Positions 6,345-11,801 of a stretch of 11,801 nucleotides of DNA are shown here, in pieces. Numbering within the stretch: position 1 is the first letter of the stretch; each line of letters starts with the position of its first letter. The stretch is from DATAXV01 sp036272915 (GTDB lineage: Bacteria > Chloroflexota > Dormibacteria > Dormibacterales > Dormibacteraceae): contig DATAXV010000010.1 in assembly GCA_036272915.1 (NCBI GenBank), forward strand, positions 1 to 11,801, written 5' to 3'. The notes under the pieces are model-generated. The model was not told the origin of the DNA. It searched no databases and worked only from the letters and a program-made list of their open reading frames with translations. Both the position numbers and the translations under genes were made by a program.

Positions 6345-7595
6345 TCAGCGGACGCCGCGGACGCGGCTGACGAAGATGCTGCCGAGGATGAAGAAGATGA
6401 TCGAGAGCCCGAACACGATCCTGTAGCCGTTGCCTGGCGAGATGTTGCTGACGACCTCGATCAGCACGCCGCCGATGAGCGGGACGATGACCTGGGGCAG
6501 CGTGTAGGAGGCGTGGAAGAGGCCCATGTCCTTGGCCGGCCGCTCGGGGTCGGGCAGGGTGTCGACGGCCAGTGCCCAGTCGACCGCGTAGTAGAGGCCG
6601 TAGCCGATCCCGTAGACCAGGCCGAGGACGACGACGATGGGCACGCTGGTCGGGTAGAAGACGACGAAGATCACGGCGACCAGGGCCTGGAAGAGGCCGC
6701 TGCCATAGACGAAGATCTTGCGTCCGGCGCGGTCGGAGAAGATCCCGCCGAGCAGGCCCAGGGGCACGGCGGTGAGGAAGACCAGGAGCAGCCAGATCGA
6801 GGTGAACTCGCTCGGATTGGGCGGCCTGACCACGCTCGCGAAGAACGGCGAGAGAAAGAAGGCGACGACGGTGATCGCCGCGGTGACGAGCAGCCGCGTG
6901 GCGAGGACCCAGGCGAAGTCGCCTCCACGCAGCGGCGCGACCATGCTCCGAGCAGCCTCGCCCAGGCTCGGCCATGGCGGTGGTGCGCCGGTCGGCGGCG
7001 ACTCCCTGGCGAGGACGAGGACGGGCACATAGGAGAGGACGATGACGACGGCGATCACGGCGTAGGCGAGATCGAGCTGGTGGAGCCCGGCCAGCACCGC
7101 GGTGGTCAGCACGCCGAGGATGCCGCCGACGTTGTTCATCGCCGCGAGGAAGCCGCTGGCCCGGCCGAACTGGGCGTCGGGGACAAGGTCGGGGATGAGG
7201 CCGGCGTAGGCGGCGCCGCAGGCGTTGTTGAAGAGCTGGATGACGAGATAGCCGCCGACCAGCACCCAGTAGTTGCGGGCGGTGCCCATCATCGCCAGCC
7301 CGACCACGTCCCCGGCCAGGCCGATGACCATCACCGGCGCGCGCCGGCCCCACGGCGTTCGGAGCCGGTCGGAGACGAGGCCGGTGATCGGGGGGACCAG
7401 CACCGCGAAGATGCCGCCCAGCCCGGCGGCGAGTCCGATGGCGCTGGTCTCGACCGAATGGGGCACCAGCTCGGCGATCTGAGCCTGGAGCAGGACGAAG
7501 CCGATGGGCAGCCAGTGGAAGTTCTGACCGAACCAGCCGACGCTGAGGGCGAGGTGCCGCGGCCTGGCCGCGGGGGCGGCCGTACCCTCGTTCAT
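6345..7595 (-). CDS. Major facilitator superfamily transporter (GPH/SLC45-like signature)
   Basis: This 416-residue integral membrane protein has about 12 hydrophobic segments. The loop motif GLVSDRLRTPWGRR (about 72-85) between helices 2 and 3 is the MFS motif A, in the form seen in sugar:cation symporters of the GPH and SUC/SLC45 groups. A second copy, GGIFSDRAGRK (about 283-293), lies in the C-terminal half. Helix 10 carries YYAVDWALAVDTLPD, and the following cytoplasmic loop has RPAKDMGLFH. The substrate is unknown: no sugar catabolic gene is nearby, and the neighbours are DNA-repair genes. I prefer ATG 7595. A TTG at 7619 would add eight residues and has no ribosome-binding site. It is divergent from the DUF1232 gene across only 57 bases and lies upstream of the sbcD-like gene on the same strand. 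Confidence 0.88.
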   Translation of the reverse strand: MNEGTAAPAARPRHLALSVGWFGQNFHWLPIGFVLLQAQIAELVPHSVETSAIGLAAGLGGIFAVLVPPITGLVSDRLRTPWGRRAPVMVIGLAGDVVGLAMMGTARNYWVLVGGYLVIQLFNNACGAAYAGLIPDLVPDAQFGRASGFLAAMNNVGGILGVLTTAVLAGLHQLDLAYAVIAVVIVLSYVPVLVLARESPPTGAPPPWPSLGEAARSMVAPLRGGDFAWVLATRLLVTAAITVVAFFLSPFFASVVRPPNPSEFTSIWLLLVFLTAVPLGLLGGIFSDRAGRKIFVYGSGLFQALVAVIFVVFYPTSVPIVVVLGLVYGIGYGLYYAVDWALAVDTLPDPERPAKDMGLFHASYTLPQVIVPLIGGVLIEVVSNISPGNGYRIVFGLSIIFFILGSIFVSRVRGVR

Positions 7596-7652
7596 CTCGC
7601 CAGTGTCCGAGGCTGGCAAGTCGCAGAGGAGCCAGGTAGGCTTGTGCCCGGC

Positions 7653-8048
7653 ATGTCCCTTTCCATCGGACGAATTCGCTCCCTTATCTTCGAGGTTCCG
7701 ACACGCGCCAAACTGGCATACTGTCTCCTTCGGGACCCGAGGGTGCCGCTAGCTCCCAAGCTGGCAGTGCTCGGTGCGTTAGGCGTGATCGTAAGCCCGA
7801 TCGACCTGCCGGGGTGGCTTCCGCTGGTCGGGCAAATGGACTTGCTGGCATTGAGTCTGCTGGCCGTCAAGGTCTTCGTCGATGCCTGTCCGGAGGACCT
7901 GGTACGAGAGCACCGGGAAGCCCTTGATCACGGCCAGAGCCTCTTCGACCAAGACCTGCGGCGAGCTGGGGAGGGGGCGCTGCACCTCTGGACCGGCTTG
8001 AGATCAGGTGGGGCGGAGACGCCCAGGCAGTTGGAGGAACCCAAGTGA
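7653..8048 (+). CDS. DUF1232 (YkvA-like) small membrane protein
   Basis: This 131-residue protein contains the DUF1232 signature at about residues 48-66: SPIDLPGWLPLVGQMDLLA, matching the family pattern SPiDLiPd-x-iPvlGxlDDl. Flanking hydrophobic stretches at about 36-50 and 58-76 suggest membrane association. The C-terminal 50 residues are polar and end in QLEEPK. The molecular function of the family is unknown. ATG 7653 follows AGGTAGG at 7634-7640, and an in-frame GTG at 7644 is an alternative start. Its TGA overlaps the GTG of rplI by four bases, so it should be translated with ribosomal protein L9, an unusual partner. The first 50 codons use codons rare in the neighbours (CTT, CTA, AAA, ACA, GTA and a TTA at 7779-7781), which suggests a different origin or low expression. 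Confidence 0.8.
   Translation: MSLSIGRIRSLIFEVPTRAKLAYCLLRDPRVPLAPKLAVLGALGVIVSPIDLPGWLPLVGQMDLLALSLLAVKVFVDACPEDLVREHREALDHGQSLFDQDLRRAGEGALHLWTGLRSGGAETPRQLEEPK
8033..8045 (+). promoter_or_regulatory. Strong ribosome-binding site for rplI
   Basis: GGAGG at 8033-8037 is seven bases before the GTG at 8045. It lies within the last codons of the DUF1232 gene and fixes the GTG start of rplI. Confidence 0.7.
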
Positions 8049-8494
8049 AGGTCATGCTGACCAAGGACGTCGACAACCTGGGACAGGCAGGCGACGTCAA
8101 GGAAGTCAAGGACGGGTACGGCAGGAACTTCCTGCTCCGTCGCAAGCTCGCCGTGCTCGCCGGTAGGGGTGTCGAGGACGAGGCCAAGCGCATTCGTGAC
8201 GCCACCGACCGCCGCGAGGCCAAGGACCGCCAGGCCGCCGAGGAGCTGGCCGAGGAGATCAGCAACCGGACCGTCGTGTGCCGGCTGCGCATGGGCGAGG
8301 GCGGCAGAGTCTTCGGCGCCGTCACCAACGACGACATCGCCGAGGCGCTCAAGGCCCAGCACCAGGTCGAGATCGACCGCCGCCGCATCGAGCTCCCGGA
8401 GCCGATCAAGCAGCTTGGTGAGCACCAGGTGACGCTGCGCCTGCACCGCGACGTGCCGGCCACGATCAACCTGGTCGTGACCCAGGACCGCTAG
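8045..8494 (+). CDS. rplI: 50S ribosomal protein bL9
   Basis: This 149-residue protein has the usual length and layout of bL9, which binds 23S rRNA near the base of the L1 stalk and helps keep the reading frame. The N-terminal RNA-binding domain runs from MKVMLTKDVDNLGQAGDVKE to the signature DGYGRNFLLRRKLAVLA (about 23-39). A long charged connecting helix covers about 41-74. The C-terminal domain contains GRVFGAVTNDDIAEAL (about 87-102) and ends in INLVVTQDR. The signature has RR where most bL9 proteins have PR/PK. The GTG start overlaps the preceding TGA by four bases. The usual upstream genes rpsF, ssb and rpsR are absent and a DUF1232 gene stands in their place, while the common downstream neighbour dnaB is kept. 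Confidence 0.96.
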   Translation: MKVMLTKDVDNLGQAGDVKEVKDGYGRNFLLRRKLAVLAGRGVEDEAKRIRDATDRREAKDRQAAEELAEEISNRTVVCRLRMGEGGRVFGAVTNDDIAEALKAQHQVEIDRRRIELPEPIKQLGEHQVTLRLHRDVPATINLVVTQDR

Positions 8495-8495
8495 T

Positions 8496-8528
8496 CCACC
8501 TCGCCGGGGTAGCAGTGGCGGCGAGTGG
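8496..8528 (+). terminator. Imperfect stem-loop after rplI
   Basis: CCACCTCGCC (8496-8505) pairs with GGCGAGTGG (8520-8528), giving nine base pairs with one bulged base and a 14-base loop. It begins two bases after the rplI stop and lies upstream of the proposed dnaB promoter. No T-run follows. It could terminate or attenuate the DUF1232-rplI transcript. Confidence 0.35.
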
Positions 8529-8529
8529 C

Positions 8530-8558
8530 CTGACCGGTCACCGGCGACGTGCTAGCAT
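8530..8558 (+). promoter_or_regulatory. Candidate sigma-70-type promoter for dnaB, extended -10
   Basis: CTGACC (8530-8535, four of six to TTGACA) is separated by exactly 17 bases from TAGCAT (8553-8558, four of six to TATAAT). TG at 8550-8551 precedes the hexamer by one base, an extended -10. Transcription would start near 8565, giving a leader of about 78 bases. The -35 overlaps the 10-bp palindrome TGACCGGTCA (8531-8540), a possible operator. Spacing and position are good, but this is pattern matching only. Confidence 0.45.
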
Positions 8559-8642
8559 GCAACAAATGTTCGGGCCGCATGCTCGAGCACGAGCTGCAGG
8601 GACGCCCGCGCGCGCTGACGGTCCCGGCGAGCCGAGGCTAGC

Positions 8643-11600
8643 GTGGCGACGATGATCCCCGGCGTCAAGACCGAGGGGCGGCTGCCGCCGCACGACCTCG
8701 AGGCGGAGGCCTCGGTCCTCGGAGCGATCCTCCTCGACCAGACGGCGATCACCCGGATCCTCGACATCATCGACCCGGATGACTTCTACCGCGAGAACCA
8801 CGGTCAGATCTACCGGGCGGCGATGCAGCTCTTCCGCGAGGGGGAGCCGATCGACAACGTCACTCTGGCGGCCGAGCTGGAGAAGATGGGCGTGCTGGAG
8901 CGCGTCGGCGGTCGCGCCCACCTGGCCATGCTCCAGGAGCAGACGCCGACCGCGGCCAACGTCGAGCACTACGCCCGCATCGTCAGGGACCGCTCCTACA
9001 AGCGGCGGCTGATCAGTGCCGGAACCCAGGTGTCGACGTACGGATACGACGACTCGCTGGAGGCGGGTGAGGCGGTCAACCAGGCGCAGGCCTGCGTCTA
9101 CAGCATCACCGACGACCAGGTCAACAGCGGCATGGAGCGGCTGTACGACCTGCTCAAGCCGGCGATGGACCGCATCGATGCGCAGATGGCGTCCGGCGGT
9201 GGCGTCGTCGGCCTCGCCTCCGGGTTCACCGACCTCGACCGCATGACCAACGGCTTCAAGCCCTCGGACATGGTCGTCGTCGCCGGCCGTCCCAGCATGG
9301 GCAAGGCGCTGAGCCTGGACACGCCGATCCCGACCCCCACCGGGTGGACCACGATGGGCGCGCTTCGCATCGGCGACCAGATCTTCGATGACGCCGGCCT
9401 TCCCTGCACCGTCGTCGCGGCGACGCCGGTCCAGCTCGACCGCCGCTGCTTCACGGTCGCCTTCGACGACGGCGAGCAGATCACGGCCGACGCCGATCAT
9501 CGATGGGCGGTCCTCGTCGGTGGGAAGCGCGAACGGCGCGTCCTCACCACGCTGGAGATGGCATCGACCCTCGGGAGGGCGTCCGCGTACTGCATTCCCG
9601 CCTGCCGGGCTCTGGCGTACCCAGAGCGCGGCCTGCCCGCCGATCCGTACGCCTTCGGCGGCCGGCTCGGCGATGGCGCCGAGATCGCCGCGATGGTCGG
9701 CGCTGCGCACGCGACGACGGGGCCGGCGATGGCGGGGAGTGCTCTCCGCGAGCGTGGGCCCCGCATCCCTCGACAGTTTCAGGAGAGCGGCGTCGCCCAG
9801 CGCCTGGATCTCCTCCGCGGGCTGATGGATGCCGCCGCGACCTCCGATCAGGTCGGGCCCGCCGAATACGTGACCGGCGTCGCCGAGCTCGCCGAGGACG
9901 TGATGGAGCTCGCCAGGGGTCTGGGCTTGACGCCCCGGATGAGCCTCACCTGGGATGGTGCGGACGGTTCTGCCCGGCACCGGATCACCCTGGGGACGCC
10001 TGGCGGCGCCGCCGAACGGACGATCGCGGCGATCCGGCCCATCTCCTCGGTGCCGGTCCGGTGCATCCAGGTCGATTCTCCCAACCACCTCTACCTCGCC
10101 GGCCGGGGCTGCGTGGCGACCCACAACACCTCCTTCGTCCTCAACCTCGCCCTCACGGCGGCCGTCGAGCAGAAGCAGCCGATCGCCATCTTCAGCCTGG
10201 AGATGTCGAAGGAGCAGCTGGTCGAGCGCATGCTCTGCGAGCAGGCCCGGATCGACGCCCAGCGGCTGCACAAGGGTCTCCTCAGCGAGGCCGAGCACGA
10301 GCGGCTCGTCTACGCCCTCGGCCCCCTCGGAGACGCCCCGATCTACATCGACGACTCGCCGATGCTCGACGACCTCACGCTGCGCCTCAAGGCCAGGCAG
10401 GCCAAGGCGCGCGAGGGCATCGAGATGATCATGATCGACTACCTCCAGCTGATGCACGGCCGCTCACGCTCCGACGAAGGCAACCGCGTGCAGGAAGTGT
10501 CGGCCATCTCGCGGGCCCTGAAGTCGATCGCCCGCGAGCTCCGGGTCCCGGTGATCGCGATCTCACAGCTCTCCCGTGCGCCGGAGCAGCGGCCGGACAA
10601 GCGCCCCATCCTCTCGGACCTCCGTGAGAGCGGCTGCATGCCCGCCGAGACCAGGCTGCTGCGTGCCGACAACGGTCAGGAGGTGACGCTCGGCGAGCTC
10701 GTGCTCACCCAGGAGCAGCCGCTGGTCTGGTCGCTCGGCAACAACGGAAAGCTGGTCCCGCGGCGGTTGACCCGGACCTTCCCGTCCGGCGTCAAGCCGG
10801 TCTTCCGGCTCCGTCTCGCCTCCGGATACGAGCTCGAGGCCACCGCCAACCACCCGTTCCGCACCGCGGACGGATGGCGCCGCCTGGACGAGCTCTCGCT
10901 GGGACAGCCCATCGCGGTGCCGGGGCGGCTTCGCGCGCCTGTGGTCCAGGGCCGGTGGGATCACGATGAGCTGGTGATCCTCGCGCATCTTCTCGGGTCG
11001 GGGACCGCCGGCCCCGAGGTCGCCCAGACCGGAAGCGGCCCGCGCCGGAACCTCGAGCATCCGCTGCAGGGGTGGCTGGAGTCGCTCGGCCTCTGGCGCC
11101 GGCCGCGCGAGGCGGTGTTCATCCCCGAGCCCGTCTTCGGCCTGCCCGAGGAGCAGATCGCGCTGCTCCTGCGCCACCTCTGGGCGGTGGCCGGGAGCCT
11201 GGTCGTGGACGGGGACGCCGAGGGCCAGGAGGTCCGCATCGCCCTCTCGTCGCCGAGCCGGGCCCTGGCCGACGGCGTCCGGCGTGCCCTCCTCCGCCTC
11301 CAGATCACGACCCGTCTGACCGCCGAGGCAAGCTACCGCTCGCCGGGCTGGCGGGTCGAGGTGACCGAGCCGGAGTGCATGGTCCGCTTCCTCTCCGTCG
11401 TCCGCTGCCACGCGGAGCAGACCCGTCTGATCCCCGAGTGCCTGGCGCTGCTCGCCGACAGGGTCCCGGCGCCCGCTCCGGAGGCCCGGCAGCTGGCGGC
11501 GGCCGCCGTGACCGGCTGGGGCGACGAGACGTGGCCGGTCGCCGAGGGGAGGAGGGGCGTCTTCATCGGCGAGACCGAGCTGGTCGCGCTGTCCGTCTCC

Positions 11601-11801
11601 GACGTCCGGTGGGACGAGGTCGTCGAGATCACCGCGCTGGGTCCCAAGCCGACGTTCGACGCGACGGTCGAGGACACCCACAACTTCATCGCCAACGGCG
11701 TCGTCGCGCACAACAGCATCGAGCAGGACGCCGACCTCGTGATCTTCCTGTACCGGGACGAGTACTACAACCGCGAGAAGAGCGAGAAGCCGGGCATCGC
11801 C
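8643..11801 (+). CDS. dnaB: Replicative DNA helicase DnaB containing two inteins (3' end outside window)
   Basis: The ATP-driven hexameric helicase opens the replication fork. One frame runs unbroken through all 1053 in-window codons and leaves the window before its stop. Without inteins, 419 residues remain (221 + 169 + 29) of a usual total of about 450. The N-terminal domain starts LPPHDLEAEASVLGAILLD (about 13-31). The RecA-like domain has Walker A GRPSMGK/T (215-222, interrupted by intein 1), IFSLEMSKEQL, Walker B IEMIMIDYLQLM, ISQLSR and LSDLRESG/SIEQDADLVIFLYRDEYYN (interrupted by intein 2). GTG 8643 is the first start after an in-frame TGA at 8616. GAGG (8634-8637) lies five bases before it, and an ATG at 8652 is the alternative. 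A promoter candidate lies at 8530-8558. Both inteins must be removed before the ATP site can form. Confidence 0.97.
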   Translation, partial: MATMIPGVKTEGRLPPHDLEAEASVLGAILLDQTAITRILDIIDPDDFYRENHGQIYRAAMQLFREGEPIDNVTLAAELEKMGVLERVGGRAHLAMLQEQTPTAANVEHYARIVRDRSYKRRLISAGTQVSTYGYDDSLEAGEAVNQAQACVYSITDDQVNSGMERLYDLLKPAMDRIDAQMASGGGVVGLASGFTDLDRMTNGFKPSDMVVVAGRPSMGKALSLDTPIPTPTGWTTMGALRIGDQIFDDAGLPCTVVAATPVQLDRRCFTVAFDDGEQITADADHRWAVLVGGKRERRVLTTLEMASTLGRASAYCIPACRALAYPERGLPADPYAFGGRLGDGAEIAAMVGAAHATTGPAMAGSALRERGPRIPRQFQESGVAQRLDLLRGLMDAAATSDQVGPAEYVTGVAELAEDVMELARGLGLTPRMSLTWDGADGSARHRITLGTPGGAAERTIAAIRPISSVPVRCIQVDSPNHLYLAGRGCVATHNTSFVLNLALTAAVEQKQPIAIFSLEMSKEQLVERMLCEQARIDAQRLHKGLLSEAEHERLVYALGPLGDAPIYIDDSPMLDDLTLRLKARQAKAREGIEMIMIDYLQLMHGRSRSDEGNRVQEVSAISRALKSIARELRVPVIAISQLSRAPEQRPDKRPILSDLRESGCMPAETRLLRADNGQEVTLGELVLTQEQPLVWSLGNNGKLVPRRLTRTFPSGVKPVFRLRLASGYELEATANHPFRTADGWRRLDELSLGQPIAVPGRLRAPVVQGRWDHDELVILAHLLGSGTAGPEVAQTGSGPRRNLEHPLQGWLESLGLWRRPREAVFIPEPVFGLPEEQIALLLRHLWAVAGSLVVDGDAEGQEVRIALSSPSRALADGVRRALLRLQITTRLTAEASYRSPGWRVEVTEPECMVRFLSVVRCHAEQTRLIPECLALLADRVPAPAPEARQLAAAAVTGWGDETWPVAEGRRGVFIGETELVALSVSDVRWDEVVEITALGPKPTFDATVEDTHNFIANGVVAHNSIEQDADLVIFLYRDEYYNREKSEKPGIA
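9306..10127 (+). mobile_element. Intein 1: class 3 intein in the DnaB P-loop, degenerate homing endonuclease
   Basis: This 274-residue in-frame insertion splits Walker A between GRPSMGK and TSFVLN (the P-loop DnaB site). Residue 1 is Ala (ALSLDTPIPTPTGWTTMG), so the class 1 nucleophile is missing. The three class 3 (WCT) marker residues are present: Trp67 in block B (ADADHRW), Cys253 in block F (VRCIQVDSPNHLYLAG) and Thr272 just before the terminal His273-Asn274. The +1 residue is Thr. In this mechanism the block F Cys attacks first and forms a branched intermediate. A shrunken LAGLIDADG domain remains: block C FGGRLGDG (117-124), block D RIPRQF and block E RLDLLRGLMDAAAT (166-179). In block E the usual Asp-Gly is replaced by Ala-Ala, and only about 40 residues separate blocks C and E. 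Splicing residues look intact and the nuclease looks dead. Cys48 may pair with Cys253 under oxidation. Confidence 0.93.
10635..11714 (+). mobile_element. Intein 2: class 1 intein at the DnaB LRESG/SIEQDAD site, degenerate LAGLIDADG endonuclease
   Basis: This 360-residue in-frame insertion sits between LSDLRESG and SIEQDADLV, the same site as the Synechocystis DnaB intein. Block A is CMPAETRLLRADNGQ with nucleophile Cys1. Block B is ELEATANHPFRTADGW with Thr70 and His73. Block F is PTFDATVEDTHNFIANG and block G is VVAHN, with His359 and Asn360 followed by Ser+1. This is a complete class 1 splicing set. The endonuclease is recognisable but eroded. Block C reads ILAHLLGSG, where active relatives have LLGDG. 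Block E reads LRHLWAVAGSL, where they have LWATDGS. Both catalytic aspartates are thus lost, and the stretch after block C is shortened. Block D (VFIPEPVFGLPEEQI) and the SPSRALADGVRRALLRLQI segment persist. I predict splicing competence but no DNA cleavage. Confidence 0.95.

Noticed and set aside
7596..7652. TGGCAA-N17-TAGGCT (7614-7642) as the promoter of the DUF1232 gene
   Set aside because: The spacing is right, but both boxes match the consensus at only three positions, so it is no better than chance in this region.
6333..8048. Long plus-strand frame (571 codons) joining antisense of the MFS gene to the DUF1232 gene
   Set aside because: Only the part from 7653 is real. The upstream part is highly acidic low-complexity sequence opposite a clear MFS transporter.
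9306..10127. Intein 1 as a lineage-specific DnaB domain rather than an intein
   Set aside because: It interrupts the Walker A motif, ends in THN before a Thr and carries intein blocks A, B, F and G. The helicase sequence resumes exactly after it.
8538..10457. 639-codon open frame on the minus strand opposite dnaB
   Set aside because: The plus strand is unambiguous DnaB plus intein 1. The antisense product is low-complexity and Val/Asp/His/Arg-rich, as expected from third-position G/C bias.
10968..11195. Intein 2 endonuclease as an active homing enzyme
   Set aside because: The acidic residue is missing in both LAGLIDADG motifs (LLGSG and LWAVAGS).

Overview
The window is a GC-rich (roughly 70 % by eye), densely coded chromosomal segment from a high-GC bacterium. 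Codons strongly prefer G or C in the third position, GTG starts are used alongside ATG, and at least one gene looks leaderless. The gene set (class II fructose-1,6-bisphosphatase GlpX, an MftR-type TetR regulator, a LapA-like small membrane protein, a DnaB with actinobacterial-type inteins) fits Actinomycetota or a neighbouring high-GC Terrabacteria lineage such as Dormibacterota/Chloroflexota. I cannot decide between these from sequence alone. No tRNA, rRNA, CRISPR array, insertion sequence or phage module is visible. All intergenic gaps are under 150 bases.

Layout. 2-451 (+): 3' end of a PQQ-like beta-propeller gene. 555-1175 (+): TetR-family regulator. 1227-2231 (+): glpX, probably leaderless, closed by a perfect GC hairpin at 2242-2268 that it shares with the convergent LapA-like gene (2286-2636, -). 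2759-3430 (+): HAD hydrolase, whose stop lies one base from the stop of the convergent SbcC/YhaN-like ATPase. 3432-7595 (-): a three-gene run of MFS transporter, SbcD-like nuclease and membrane-anchored SbcC-like ATPase. The last two are almost certainly co-translated, with one base between stop and start. 7653-8494 (+): a small DUF1232 membrane protein overlapping rplI (ribosomal protein bL9) by four bases. 8643 to the window end (+): dnaB, the replicative helicase, running off the right edge.

The most notable element is dnaB. Its single uninterrupted frame carries two different inteins. The first (9306-10127, 274 aa) splits the ATP-binding P-loop between GRPSMGK and T. It begins with Ala instead of Cys/Ser and carries the Trp/Cys/Thr signature of the rare class 3 splicing mechanism. 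The second (10635-11714, 360 aa) is a conventional class 1 intein (Cys1, His-Asn, Ser+1) at the LRESG/SIEQDAD site, the site occupied by the well-known Synechocystis DnaB intein. In both, the LAGLIDADG homing endonuclease is eroded at catalytic positions, so both look like immobile, splicing-only relics. Active helicase therefore depends on two sequential, mechanistically different protein-splicing reactions. Intein 1 also has a non-catalytic cysteine at position 48 that could form a redox switch with its catalytic cysteine.
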